A stretch of DNA of 64,000 nucleotides from Odobenus rosmarus divergens (GCF_000321225.1 NW_004450382.1:1348386-1412385), one strand, 5' to 3'. Positions 22,761 through 39,781 are shown, counted from the first letter of the stretch. Notes: generated from the letters alone by a model not told the origin. Translations and numbers: made by a program.

Positions 22761-23140
22761 CATCTTCTGCCTCCAGACTCTTATTCTCCTCCCCATTCAT
22801 CCTGCACACTTCCGTCTGATTAATTTTCCTGAATTGCCTTTTATCATGTTACTCTTCTGCTCAAAACATCTTTTTCAACTACCTTCAGCCAACCTAAGAG
22901 AATTCAGATTCTTTAATTAGCATTGTAAAGTTTTGTGTGATGTCTCTCAAGTCTCCTTTGCAGTCTTTTTCTGATACTTCTTACCACAGTCTTGGTGTTC
23001 CAGTCAACAAAGAGTACTTGCTGTTCCCAAACACATTTTGCATATTCACAAATGTCTTATACACCGTATTATTACCACCTGTATTTATATATTTATGTGT
23101 TTGTTTAATGTTTGTTTCCCAAACTGGACTATAAGCTCTA
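22761..23140 (+). repeat. L2 LINE 3' fragment
   Basis: The phrase 'catgttactcttctgctcaaaacatc' followed by 'cttcagccaacctaagagaattcagattc' is the L2 3' half in sense orientation, strongly diverged. Confidence 0.55.
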
Positions 23141-24100
23141 CATTGACTTTTGTATTTAAGGCAATCGAACAATAATGTTAACATCAACAAGCCAATATTG
23201 TTTTAATCTGAACCAGTGTTTAGACTAATCTTGAAAAGAACTGGCAGGTGTCAACAATGGCCTCACATAGCTCTCAGTAACACTACTGACCTCTGTATTT
23301 ACTCCACACAAGCCACATATCAACAAGGCCTTACTTTTGGTCTCATTTTTATTCCATCTGCTGGTATTTCCAGTGTATCATAGTCTATCTCTTATAAGTC
23401 ACTGCTGCTTTTCTTTTTCCTTCTCACCTTCTCCATCTCCTTCATCTTGTTCTTGCCCTCTTTTTCCTTTTTCTTTCCTTAAGTTTCACTCTTTGAGTAT
23501 AGCCAATGAAATTGTTCTCATGCTTCACTGAGAAATCTAATTGTTTATTCCCTTTTAAGTGAATCAATCTGAGAGCTCCTTTCTGGCCAAATTTGAGTCC
23601 CTGTCCAGGAAAGAGAATATATGTTCACTTTGATGCTATCCTTACAAATCCTTTGACTCTTGGGTGAGACAAATATAGTCTAGAAATGAAATTTCACTGG
23701 GCTCAGAATTCGACATGGATTTGAGTTCTGTCACTCACTTGCTAGTGACCTTGATTAAGATACAACTTTTCGAGCCTTTCTGCATAGGTAATATGTAGAT
23801 AAAGGTGCTAATCAGTTAGGGATGAATAATAGAGTTTACTAAGCAGCATTTAGGGCTTTAATTTTGATTTGCAATAAGTATTAAATTAGTATTTTTGGTC
23901 AACACAACTCAGCGAATTTTCTTCAACATTGCTTTATTTCCCAGCTGAAAACTGTAAAGCACTGTATCAATTTTAAATACCATTATTATTAGATGTCCTT
24001 GCTTCCTTATCTTTTGGCAGCTTGCTCTATCAATTCCCAGGCCTAGACTGTCTTAACTAACTTAATATGCGTTGCTATATTTAACTTATAATGCCTCATA
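23141..24100. other. Intergenic, nothing assignable
   Basis: AT-rich, with a CT-rich run at 23400-23480. No gene or named repeat. Confidence 0.5.
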
Positions 24101-24279
24101 AATAATGGTTTATTCATTTTATTTGTTTCAAATGGAAAAAAACCCAGAAAACACAAAATGTAGCTTCATAGTCTATCCAAAAAAAAAAAAAAATCACCCT
24201 TCTACTCTAAGTTATAGTGTTGATATTAATAAATATTCACTGTATCAGTTTTCAGGAACAACAGGACAGAAGCACTTTA

Positions 24280-24310
24280 TTTATTTATTTATTTTTGTTT
24301 TTATTTTTTT
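24280..24310 (-). repeat. Tail-only retrotransposed insertion
   Basis: A 31-base T-rich block is bracketed by a perfect 13-base direct repeat, 'cagaagcacttta' at 24267-24279 and 24311-24323. It looks like a SINE or L1 insertion truncated to its tail. Confidence 0.75.
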
Positions 24311-24464
24311 CAGAAGCACTTTATTCAGGGAAATTTTTCTTTTCCTACTGTCATCTGAATTGAGGCCACTAACAACTAACTCATGACCAGATTACTGGAA
24401 TAAGTTCCTAAGAGTTTTCGATGTCCTCCATTTTTTCTCCTTCAAATAGATTCTGTACATTATA

Positions 24465-24545
24465 GCCAGGCCATTCACTCACTCATTCATGAAATGTTTA
24501 CTGAGAATCTATTATGTACTATGTACAAAGCACAGACTAATGGGA
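24465..24545 (-). repeat. L2 3' end fragment
   Basis: 'cactcactcattcatgaaatgtttactgagaatctattatgtac' is the complement of the L2 terminus. Confidence 0.7.
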
Positions 24546-24599
24546 GGAAAGATGTGAAAAAATAGAAAATAGGTTATATTCAGTTTTATAATGCTATAT

Positions 24600-25080
24600 A
24601 GATGTCTAACAACCTTGGTTTCCCATTGCTCATTCTGTATAGTCAACTTCAAACTCCTTACCTGGCATTTAAGATTATCCATAATTTGGCTTTCAAAAAC
24701 CCTTCTAATCTTTATTTCCCATTTTTATCACCAAACAGATTTTAAAAAACTGTTCCATTAAAATATTTTGTACTTTTCAAAGCTTTTGGGTTTCTGTTGA
24801 AGTAGTTCAACCCAATTTAAATTCCTTCCCTAAGCCTTTGGGTCTATTTAATCCTACTTATTCTCCAAGATCTAGATGAAAGAAAACTACAGTAGAGCTA
24901 TCTCTCACAATTTCTACTCAAAGTGATCCTTCTTCTGATTCCCAAAATAATCACTGCTTCTTCAAGTCACCTGACAATCCTCTGAAGTTTACTGTACCTA
25001 TTGCTTTTTTGTAATCTTTCAGTCTTTGTTATTTAACTTTTCCTGTGTTTCATCTTATCTTACTAACTGGATGTTAACCT
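24600..25080 (+). repeat. L2 LINE fragment
   Basis: 'ttcaaactccttacctggcatttaagattatccataatttggc' matches the sense L2 3' half. The remainder is strongly diverged. Confidence 0.55.
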
Positions 25081-25854
25081 ACCAGAAATGAAATTATTTC
25101 TTGTTTAATGGTATCTTGGAAAAGATCTAGCAATCACTAAGGCCACAAAACAAAAAACTAAAAAATAATAAACTATTTAGTTTTTTTAAAAAGATTGGCA
25201 AACAAGACCCATATAAATGAAGAGAGTACTACATTTATGAAGACTGAATTATAAAGATATTAGCTGTCCCCAAGTTAATCTAGAAATTCAATGTAATTCC
25301 AAGAAAAAAATCCCTGCAGGACTTTTTTGGAACATAGTAAAATTGATTATAAGGTTCACATGAAAGGATAAGGAGGTGCATGGATAGCTAAAACAAATTT
25401 GAAAAACAAGGACAAAGAAGGGAGAGTCATCCTACTAGTTATCTAAACATTTCCAAATTTCCAAAGTTACATATTACCAAATTAAATTATTAATTAAAAA
25501 TGTATTGTTGTAATAGGAAGTGATAAAAAGGTAGGTAAAACAGAAAAAAAGGCCCAGAAACAAACCTATGGATATAAGACAATTTGGTATATCACAAACC
25601 AATTCAGGAAAGGCTGAACTATTTGACAAATGGTTTTAGAGCAATTATCCACTCTCCCCATATGAAAAAAAATTAAAATTACATCCATAGAAAGAAAAAA
25701 ATTCCATATGGGAAAAAAGACCAAAAAGTGAAAAAATTTCAAAACTACTAGAAGAAAATATAGACTAGGTAAGGCTTTCTTAAATAAGATATAATATGTG
25801 CAAAACTTAAAAGAAAAGTTAGGTAATTTGATGTCATCAAAATTTAAAATTTCA

Positions 25855-26049
25855 GGGGCGCCTGAGTGGCTCAGTCGTTAGGCATCTGCCTTCGGCTCAG
25901 GTCATGATCCCAGGGTCCTGGGATCGAGCCCCGCATCAGGCTCCCTGCTAGGCGGGAAGCCTGCTTCTCCCTCTCCCACCCTCTGCTTGTGTTCCCTGTC
26001 TTGCTATCTCTCTGTCAAAAAATAAATAAAATCTTAAAATTTTTAAAAA
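25855..26049 (+). repeat. CAN SINE in L1
   Basis: Starts 'ggggcgcctgagtggctcag'. Flanks share 'aaatttca'. Confidence 0.94.
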
Positions 26050-26413
26050 AATTTCAATATAGCAAAATATAATAAAAAACATAATAAATTTAAAAGACAA
26101 AACACACACTGGAAGAAGATACTTGCAATGCATATAACAAAGAATTTCTATCCAGAACATGTAAAGTACTACAAAAAAAAAATTAAACAATCCAATAGAA
26201 AAAATGATGTAATTAGGCAATATACAGAAGGGGATGTATTATGGGCCAAAAATATGTAAAATGATGCTCATCCTCACCAGTAACCACATAAAAATAAAAC
26301 AGAAACGCTTCTTGTTAATCAAGCTGTTAAAGATTATTAGTCTGATAATATTGCATATTGCATACTGGTGAGAATATAGGGGAATAGTATTCTTACTCAG
26401 TGCTGGTGGGAGT

Positions 26414-26953
26414 TGGTTGTGGTAGCCAATATCCAGCATGGCTCAGTGATCCTTGCCTCTTCCTTGGTGTTCACGCTTTTGTAGAGTCTTCTCCCACACT
26501 GAGTCATAACTGTTCTGAGAGAATAGAATATGGTAGAAGTGATGGTGTGTGACTTCTACCTAGATTAGGTCATAAAAGCATTGCAGCTTCTAACTTGCTC
26601 TCTTAATTCCTCTGGAGAAAACCAGCCATGTCATAAGGATATTCAAATAGCCCACTGCAGAGGCTCAGATGAAGAGGAACTGAGGCTTCCTGCCAAGGCC
26701 TAGCACCAAACTTACCAGCTGTATAAGTGAGCTACTTTGGAAGAGGATCCTCCAGTCCCAGTCAAGTCTTCAGATGATTGTAGCCTTAGCCAACATCTAA
26801 TGACAAATTCATGGAACATTTTGAACTAGAACCACACAGTGAAGCTGCTGTCAAATTCCCAACTCGTAGAAACTGTAGAGATAATAATTACTAGTGTTAT
26901 TTGAAACCTCTAAGTTTCCGAGTTATTTATTATTCCACATTGATAACTAATAT
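26414..26953 (+). repeat. MLT1-type LTR (ERVL-MaLR), solo, inside L1
   Basis: Begins near 'gttgtggtagccaatatccagcatggctc' and ends 'ctctaagtttccgagttatttattattcc' to 'gataactaata', the order of an MLT1-class LTR in sense. The L1 reading resumes immediately after ('ggtataactacattggaatac'). It is a solo LTR with no internal region. Confidence 0.75.
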
Positions 26954-27199
26954 ATGGTATAACTACATTGGAATACAAATTGGCAACATTTAGCAAAACT
27001 GAAAGTGTTTCTATCTTATGATTACTAATTCTATTCTAGCTATATCCCAAGGAGAGACATTCTAGAATATATGCACAAGGAGATCCAGACAAAGATGTTC
27101 ATTGTAGCACTGAATGTTCATTGAAGTACTGTTTGTAATAATAAGTAATAATAATAAAGGAAACACATAAATATCCATCATTAGTGAAATGCATACATA

Positions 27200-27405
27200 A
27201 ATAATAGCTAACATTTATTGAGTACTTACCATGTGGTAAGTACTATTCCATTCAATCACATACATTAATTACAAAACAAACTATTAGGTAAGAACCCTTA
27301 TCATTCCCATTTTATAAATTCGAAAGCTGAGGCATAGAGGGTTTAAGTCACTTCTTTAAGCTATATATAGCTAACAAGTGGTGGACGTAGGCTTTGAAAT
27401 AAAAT
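27200..27405 (-). repeat. MIR SINE
   Basis: Complement of MIR: 'aatagctaacatttattgagtacttaccatgtgg' through 'attcccattttataaattcgaaagctgaggc'. Confidence 0.8.
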
Positions 27406-27816
27406 GTGATATATTCTCAAGATGGCATATTTTATAGCACTTAAAAGGAATGAGTGAGATGTTTGTGTATCAATATGCACTGAAAAAAGAAGGGTACCAG
27501 TATGATGGTAGACAGTGTGATACCATTTAATTAATTAAGATACAAATAGAACAATGTTACACTTACAATAATTTAAAAATGGGCTGCAAACTAAGGTTGT
27601 ACTGGCTTCTGGGAATGCTATATGAAGGTAGTTAAAGTGGACTTTTGATATATTAAGTAATAATTATTAATTCTGAATGGTGAGAATATGGGTGTAGGCT
27701 ATGTTATTCATTATACTTTTCTATATTTTTTGTGTTCTTTTCTATATTGTTTAATGTCCTCAAAATAAAGAAAAAGCACCTAGTTAAATCAAACTCATAA
27801 GAATCAAACTTAACTT

Positions 27817-28014
27817 TTTTTTAAAAAAGATTTACTTATTTTTTTGACAGAGAGAGCTCGCGAGGCGGGGAGGGGCAGAGGGAAAGGGAGACAGAAACTT
27901 TAGCAGACTCTGTGCTCAGCAGAGTCCCACACAGGGCTCAATCTCACCACCCAGAGATCATGACCTGAGATGAAACCAAGAGTCAGTTAACCAACTGCGC
28001 CACCCAGGCGCCCC
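27817..28014 (-). repeat. Older CAN SINE
   Basis: Target-site duplication 'atcaaacttaactttt' / 'ctcaaacttaactttt'. Confidence 0.92.
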
Positions 28015-28099
28015 TCAAACTTAACTTTTAATAAATATGTTTAAGAACACTTCTTTCTATGTCCCAACTTCTATTAACCATATTTACCAGCAGTTGATT

Positions 28100-28300
28100 A
28101 AATCAGAGTAACATATTCATCGATTCAAAAAGCAAGTACTTTTTGAGATCTTCCATGTATAAAGCATTATGGCAAGTGATAACGATAGGCCCTTCCTTAA
28201 ATAGAAATGGTTTCTGCGCTTACATGTCTCATACATGTAGTCTAGTCAGGGAGAAAGGCATTAAAGAAATACCCCCTTCACCTCCATAAAAAATTATAAG
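28100..28300 (-). repeat. L2 3' end fragment
   Basis: 'aaagcaagtactttttgagatcttccatgtataaagcattatggc' is the complement of the L2 terminus. The 'tagtctagtcagggag' part follows as expected. Confidence 0.6.
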
Positions 28301-28356
28301 TTCTAGGAAGGAAAAGAGTAAGTGCCATGGAAGTCTATAATTGTGGTACCAGATTT

Positions 28357-28544
28357 ATTTATTTATTTATTTTGAGAGAGAGAATGAAAGAGAGAGAGAG
28401 CACATATGAGATGGCGGAGGGGCAGAGGGAGAAGCAGACTCCCTGCTGGGCAGGGAGCCTGATGCGGGACTCGATCCTGGGACTCCAGGATCATGACCTG
28501 AGCTGAAGGCAGTCGCTTAACCAACTGAGCCACCCAGGTGTCCC
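28357..28544 (-). repeat. CAN SINE
   Basis: Perfect target-site duplication 'tgtggtaccagattta' on both sides. Confidence 0.95.
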
Positions 28545-28599
28545 TGTGGTACCAGATTTAAAGAGGAGTAGAGATTATGCTATTTCACAACAACCAAAT

Positions 28600-29040
28600 A
28601 AGATATCAATAGATATAAATCCATTTACAGCTATAAACAGATATTGAGTACTACATAAATACTCCATTTGAAATATTTGTAATTCTTACAACAGTTAGAT
28701 GGGCATTATTATTTTTTTAAGATTTTATTTATTTATTTGACAGAGAGAGACACAGCGAGAGAGGGAACACAAGCAGGGGGAGCGGGAGAGGGAGAAGCAG
28801 GCTTCCCACCGAGCAGGGAGCCCAATGTGGGACTCGATCCCAGGACCCTGGGACCATGACCTGGGCGGAAGGCAGACGCTTAACAACTGAGCCACCCAGG
28901 CGCCCCTAGATGGGCATTATTACTAGCTCCCTTTTACAAATCATTTAAGTGAGTCATGACTAGCATCACTACAAATAGGAAGTGTGATTGACAACCAGTT
29001 CTGCCTCTATAGCCTGTGCTCTTTAATTCTGAGGTTATAG
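28600..29040 (-). repeat. MIR SINE, split by a SINE
   Basis: 'taattcttacaacagttagatgggcattatta' and, after the SINE, 'tagctcccttttacaaatc' together give a MIR complement. Confidence 0.65.
28711..28906 (-). repeat. CAN SINE, young type, last before the promoter
   Basis: Target-site duplication 'tagatgggcattatta' on both sides. It is the nearest SINE upstream of the CpG island, and the next downstream is at 36687. Confidence 0.95.
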
Positions 29041-29570
29041 CAAAACCGAACTACTTTGGCTCATTTGTCTCCAATCATTTACTCTCTTCTTATTCTTACT
29101 TTATACCCTAGAACTCGTTCATTTCAAAGGGAAACTACAATTAAAGGAACTCTTAATATAGTTCTTGGAACATTTTAAAGTTGTAGAGATTAGTCTGTCA
29201 GCAAATCTGAAGTAATGAGTTTTTCTTGACTGAGCAACAGACACTGCCGCTTATAACTTAGCGTTGTTTACGGAGGAGTTAGCGGTGAAGTTGCCATTCT
29301 TGAGCACCCACTTGATAAATTATAGAGAAGAAAATAGAAATGATCCTGGCTCTCATGGAGTTTACACACAGTTGGGCAGTCAGACATTACACAAATATAT
29401 AAAAATATGTGTACAATGTGTTATAAGTAATACAAAGGTGTAAGAAAAAAAAAAGCCAAGTGAGGAAAACATGAAAGACCTCATTTAGACTGGAAGCAGG
29501 GGATCAGAGAATTCTACCAAAGCCGCACAAAAAATTGTTTTGTTTCCTAGGATGCAAGGTGCTAAACCCG
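29041..29570. other. Promoter-proximal upstream sequence; possible L2 piece at 29240-29460
   Basis: The 'tggctctcatggagtttacacacagttggg' phrase resembles L2 complement. Otherwise it is unassigned, non-repetitive DNA grading into GC-rich sequence after 29570. Confidence 0.45.
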
Positions 29571-29957
29571 CCAAGACCTAGGAGGGTGCAGCAGCCTAGG
29601 CGGTGAGATCTTGGCGCCCCACTGTCCAGTCACGGGCTGGTGCAACTTTGCCCGCCTCTGGAGGCGACCGCTGACTTTATTCTACATTATTGCGGCGTGA
29701 GGAAAGTTTCCGTCACTCGAACTTACCGATTTTTTCCTAGTGTCTTCCTAGCATCTTTCTGCCGTCTCCTCTGCTCGGCCGCCACAGTCTCCTGTCTCGT
29801 TAATTTCTACCACAGCACCCTGATTTTGAACTTTCTCTCTGCCTGTGCCCGGCAAGCTTAGACCTTCACAGAGGCGGCTCCTCCGAGGACTCGCGGCCTG
29901 GCCATTTCTTTTGGCCACCTAGTCCACCCCTCTCTGGCCAGGCGGCAGGTGGGCTAG

Positions 29958-35336
<5,379 letters not shown>

Positions 35337-35350
35337 AGAGCTTTAGATTT

Positions 35351-35426
35351 TTTAAAAAATTTTTTAAAAATTCTAGTTAATTAACATACAGTGCAATATT
35401 GATTTCAGGAGTAGAATTCAGTGATT
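35351..35426 (-). repeat. Very short 5'-truncated L1
   Basis: The poly-T-like start and 'taattaacatacagtgcaatattgatttcagg' match an L1 3' end complement. A perfect duplication 'agagctttagattt' at 35337-35350 and 35427-35440 brackets it. Confidence 0.88.
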
Positions 35427-35805
35427 AGAGCTTTAGATTTGAAAGATAATGAATAAACTAAAGATAGTGGATTTTATTTTAGATGTTATCTCTATTTTAG
35501 GAATTAAAAAAATATATTATTGAAGTGTTAGTACAAACTAAATTTTGAAGTGAAAGGGCTAGAAATTTATTTATGCCTATGTGAAACCATTTCGTTTCAA
35601 CAGTGGCTATTAAAAATTAAGATGTTAACTGTCAGTGTTCTATTATGGTGATGGTTATATGAACATATGTAAATGTGTTAAAATATATAGAACTATACCC
35701 AAAAAGTCAAGTTTACTATATTATACCTTAGAAAATAATTTTTAAAATCAAGGCATTAATAATGCCTGTAAATTAATGACTGTACAAGAGAGATACTGAA
35801 AATGC

Positions 35806-36246
35806 TTTATTAGTTTCCTATGGCTGCTGTAACAAAGTGCCACAAACTAGGGGGCTTAAAACAACACGGATTTATTGGTTCACAATTCTGGAGGCCGGAA
35901 GTCTGAAATCAAGATATGCCAGGGCCACGCTCCCTCTGAAACCTATAGGGGAATCCTTCCTTACTTTTTTAGCTTCCTGGGGTTTGCTGGCATTCCTTGG
36001 CACAGAACTCTAATTTCTGCCTTTGTTTTCACATGGCATTCTTCCTATGTGTCTGTGTCTTCACATGGCCATTTTATAAGGATAGCAGTCATATTGGAGT
36101 AGGGGCCCACCCTACTCCAGTATGACCTCATTTTAACTAATTACATGTACAATGACCCTATTTCCAACTAAGGTCACATTCTGTGGTACTGGGGGTTAGG
36201 AACTTCAGCATACCATTTTTAGAGGGACACAATTCAATTCATAACA
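35806..36246 (-). repeat. MLT1-type LTR, solo, nearly complete
   Basis: Starts 'ttattagtttcctatggctgctgtaacaaagtgcc' and ends 'acacaattcaattcataaca', the complement of both ends of an MLT1A/B-like LTR. 'acaatgaccctatttccaac' and 'ccttataaaatgg'-type landmarks lie in order between. No internal retroviral sequence is next to it. Confidence 0.9.
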
Positions 36247-36686
36247 GCTTCTCATGCTTATTTCTTGTTGCGTAAAAGAGTTTCATGTGGATTTTAAACT
36301 TTTCTCCATTGGCTATGGCTTAAATTAGAAATCACCACATTCATTTTATTAGGTAAGCATTATTTCAATTTAATTAAATCAATTTGCATGATTGATATTT
36401 TTTAATACTTTTAGTACATGTGGAACTTTTTTGTATAGTAGGTGGTGATTTAAAGGTTAAACCTGTCATTTTTTATAAAAAATGATGACTGTGTACTCAG
36501 GGTATACATGTATGGATGAACAGATTACTGTGGGATTTTTTTTTATGCATATCCTTTATAACTTGACTTTGGAAATAGGTAACCCTGAAAGCATATGAAC
36601 CTTGTCTTAACCTGTTTCCAGACCCCAAGTTCATATGGTTTAGAATTAGTGTTTGATATTGGAAATAGACTACAATCCATTCCATT
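36247..36686. other. Intronic, nothing assignable
   Basis: AT-rich. A short - strand frame at 36497-36685 is without support. Confidence 0.5.
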
Positions 36687-36873
36687 TTTTTTTAAAGATT
36701 TTATTTATTCATTTGTCAGAGAGAGAGAGCACAAGCAGGGGTAGCAGCAGGCAGAGGGAGAAGCAGGTTCCCTGCTGATCAAGGAGCCCGATGCGGGACT
36801 TGATCCGAGAACCCTGGGATCATGACCTGAGCTGAAGGCAGACACTTAACTGACTGAGCCACCCAGGTGTCCC
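36687..36873 (-). repeat. CAN SINE, first in intron 1
   Basis: Flanks 'ccattccat' and 'ttccattcca' give a short target-site duplication. Confidence 0.93.
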
Positions 36874-37406
36874 TTTCCATTCCAGACCACTTTTATATGA
36901 ATTTTCTACCTTGTAGTTTATATATAGGCTTAGTTCTTTCCTGATACAGACATGCTTTCCTGAAGACAGCATGCTTCTTGGCCACTTTTAGCCTATCACT
37001 GAACTAGTATGCCAGGGAAATCACACTCATTTTAATATTAGCTTTAGCATTGTATTATCATATGCTAAATTACTCTGATACTTTTCATGATCATATGTAG
37101 CCAACTGATTAATTTTTGGTTTTCAGTATTAAAAAAAATTGTTTGCCCTCTTAGAATGTGTAATGTGATATGCTGTAAGTTGGTGTTTAGTAAATGTTTA
37201 TTGAATAAATGAATAAATTGTTATATAACTTTTTTATATTTATGTAGTACGGACATATCTCTTCATTGATTTATATGTAATGGGAGCCTAGGAGATACAC
37301 TGGCAATTTATAATTTCTGGATGTTTCTGATTTTTAAAACATTACATAGATTAAAAAAAAACCCTTGAAACTTATTAACTAGTTCTTGATTCATTCATTG
37401 AATATA
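36874..37406. other. Intronic; L2 terminus near 37170-37220
   Basis: 'tgtttagtaaatgtttattgaataaatgaataaat' is the L2 sense terminus. The remainder is unassigned. Confidence 0.5.
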
Positions 37407-37594
37407 TTTTTTAAAGATTTTATTAATTTAGAGAGAGAGAGTGTGTGCGAGAATGGAGGGAGGGACAGAAGGAGAGGGAGAGAGAGAATCCCAAGCAGAC
37501 TCTGTGCTGGGTGGATCCTGATTTGGGGCTCTATCCCATGACCTGAGCCACATCAGAGTCCCACACTTAACTGACTGAGCCACCCAGGTGCCCC
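37407..37594 (-). repeat. Older CAN SINE
   Basis: Perfect target-site duplication 'tcattcattgaatat' on both sides. Confidence 0.94.
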
Positions 37595-37972
37595 TCATTC
37601 ATTGAATATCACTTGTGTAAGGCTTAATAAATAACCATTTACCTGTTTTTAGTGGACCTCATTCCAAAATATTTTGTATTTTCCTACCTTAGAATATAAA
37701 CCCAAGTTGGACACTAAAGCCTAAGCGTCTAAGGACTACATTATGTTGCCACTTTATGTAGGGTTATAAACTGAGTGGGTACTTGACTCTAAGAGATTCT
37801 CAGAAACCTATTTTTAAAGTTGTATGTGTATATGTTTTTTGGTCATTTGCTTGTTTCCCATTACAACGGAGTGATGAACGTGGTATGCAGGGCAGTATAA
37901 TATTGTTACCTTCTTTAAAAATAGACTATTAAATCAAAAGATGAAATACCATTAACCCCTCTGCTTTTCTTG
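37595..37972. other. Intronic, nothing assignable
   Basis: No frame or repeat recognised. Confidence 0.5.
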
Positions 37973-38177
37973 TTTTTTTTTTTAATTAAAAGATTTTATT
38001 TATTTATTTGACAGAGAGAGACACAGCGAGAGAGGGAACACAAGCAGGGGGAGTGGGAGAGGGAGAAGCAGGCTTCCCGCGAAGCAGGGAGCCCGACGTG
38101 GGGCTCGATCCCAGGACCCTGGGATCATGACCTGAGCCGAAGGCAGAGGCTTAATGACTGGGCCACCCAGGCGCCCC
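37973..38177 (-). repeat. CAN SINE, young type
   Basis: Target-site duplication 'ctgcttttcttg' on both sides. Confidence 0.95.
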
Positions 38178-38262
38178 TGCTTTTCTTGCTTCAGAACAGT
38201 TGTTTGTATACTTATTATCATTTAGTCCTTAGGGAAATGCAAAGTGTAACCTAAGGAGATAA

Positions 38263-38282
38263 TACTACTACTAGTAGTAGTA
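38263..38282. repeat. Perfect 20-base palindrome
   Basis: TACTACTACTAGTAGTAGTA reads the same on both strands and lies four bases before a (CA)n run. Confidence 0.95.
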
Positions 38283-38284
38283 CT

Positions 38285-38286
<2 letters not shown>

Positions 38287-38338
<52 letters not shown>
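38287..38338 (+). repeat. (AC)26 microsatellite
   Basis: Fifty-two bases of uninterrupted AC, long enough to be polymorphic. Confidence 0.98.
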
Positions 38339-38340
<2 letters not shown>

Positions 38341-38341
38341 T

Positions 38342-39205
38342 GGCTAAAAATAAAAGATTGCCAATATCAGTGCTAGCAAGGATGTGGAGCAACTAAGAAC
38401 TGTCTTACCTTGTTCGTGGGGATGCAAAATGATAGTCACTTTGAAAAACAATTTCTTATAAAATTAATCATACACTTAATCATAAGATTCAGCAACCCGA
38501 TTCCTAGGTATTTACTTAGAGAAATGAAAACATCTGTTCATAAAAAGACTTGTACTTGAATATTCAGGGCAGCTTTATTCAGAGTAGCCCTAAACTGGAA
38601 ACATCCCAAGGGCCGAGTAAATAGATAAATTGTATATCCAAACAATGGAATGCTATTCAGCAATAAAAAAGAACAGACTATTGATAGCCTAGAAGCAAGG
38701 ATGAATCTAAAAAGCATTATGGTAGGGGCACCTGGGTGGCTCAGTCAGTTAAGCCTCTGCGTTCGCTCAGGTCATGATCCCAGGGTCCTGGGATTTAGCC
38801 CCGTATCGGGCTCCCTGCTCACGGGGAGCCTGCTTCTCCCTCTCCTTCCAGTTCAGTGCTCTCTCTCTCTCTCTCAAATAAATAAATAAAATCCTAAAAA
38901 ATAAAAAAAATAAAAAAAAATTATGCTAAATAAAAGAAGCTAGACCAAAAAGAGTACATACAACACAGTTTCATGTATATGAAATTTTAGAAGGCCCAAG
39001 GCTATAGTGACAGAAAGTAAGTCAGTAGTTGCTAGGGTACAGGGTAGTGGGGTATGAGGGAACCGTTTTGGGTGATGGAAATGTTCTATATCACCATCGT
39101 GGTAGCGGCTACATGACTGTACTTACTTGTCAAAACTTACGAATTTCATACACTTAAAATTAGTAAATTTTATTGAATGTAAATTATACTTCAAAACTTT
39201 GATTT
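38342..39205 (+). repeat. L1 3' region, split by a SINE
   Basis: Sense L1: 'gcaaggatgtggagcaactaagaac' near 38377, 'tggaatgctattcagcaat' near 38646, 'gaaatgttctatatcaccatcgtgg' near 39078, ending 'taaattatacttcaaaac'. Confidence 0.88.
38725..38920 (+). repeat. CAN SINE in L1
   Basis: Starts 'ggggcacctgggtggctcag' and ends in an A/T-rich tail. The L1 resumes with 'ttatgctaaataaaag'. Confidence 0.93.
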
Positions 39206-39260
39206 TAAAGGAAAGAATAGTGGGTTTCAACCTTGGTTTCACATTAAAATCACCTGGGGA

Positions 39261-39450
39261 GGGGCGCCTGGATGGTTATGTGTCTGCCTTCAGCTCAGGT
39301 CATGATCTCCAGGTCCTGGGATCGAGCCCCATGTCGGGCTCCCAGCTCAGCAGGGAGTCTGCTTCTCCCTCCCCCTCTGCCTCTCCCTCTGCTTGTGCTC
39401 TCTGTCTCTCTCTCAAATGAATAAATAAAAAAAATCTTTAAAAAAAATCA
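39261..39450 (+). repeat. CAN SINE, first of a head-to-tail pair
   Basis: Starts 'ggggcgcctggatgg'. The outer duplication 'aaaatcacctgggga' brackets both SINEs. Confidence 0.93.
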
Positions 39451-39648
39451 GGGGCGCCTGGGTGGCTCAGTCGTTAAGCGTCTGCCTTCGGCTCAGGTCA
39501 CGATCCCAGGGTCCTGGGATCGAGTCCTGCATCGGGCTCCCTGCTCCGCGGGAGGCCTAATTCTCTCTCTCCCACTCCCCTTGCTTGTGTTCCTTCTCTC
39601 TCTGTGTCTCTCTCTGTCAAATAAATAAATAAAATCTTAAAAAAAAAT
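39451..39648 (+). repeat. CAN SINE, second of a head-to-tail pair, younger
   Basis: Starts immediately after the A tail of the first copy ('aaaaaaatca' then 'ggggcgcctggg'), so it probably inserted into that tail. Confidence 0.94.
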
Positions 39649-39781
39649 CACCTGGGGAGATTTTTTAAAGGCAGTGTCCATCCAGGACTCACCCCAAATT
39701 AATTGAGAATGAGGACTGAACTTCAGAATTTTAAAAAAGTTCCTAGATAGTTTTATGTACAGTTAAGGTTGAAAAACACTG

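Larger units (their letters stand above)
25190..27775 (+). repeat. L1 LINE 3' half, with nested SINE, LTR and MIR-like segment
   Basis: Sense L1 from late ORF2 ('aattgattataaggttcacatgaaagg' near 25340, 'cagtgctggtgggag' near 26399) through 'aaagatgttcattgtagcactg' near 27090 to the 3' end at about 27775. It is interrupted at 25855, 26414 and about 27200. No open frame remains. Confidence 0.85.
39222..39781. repeat. hAT-type MER5A-like DNA transposon split by two SINEs
   Basis: Left part 'gggtttcaaccttggtttcacattaaaatcacctgggga' and right part 'atcacctggggagattttttaaaggcagtg' through 'ggttgaaaaacactg' are the two ends of a MER5A-like element. The SINE pair sits at the ACCTGGGGAG motif. Confidence 0.75.

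Noticed and set aside
36093..36117. 10-base hairpin TGGAGTAGGG/CCCTACTCCA in the MLT1 LTR
   Set aside because: The paired sequence seems to be part of the MLT1 family consensus rather than new to this copy.
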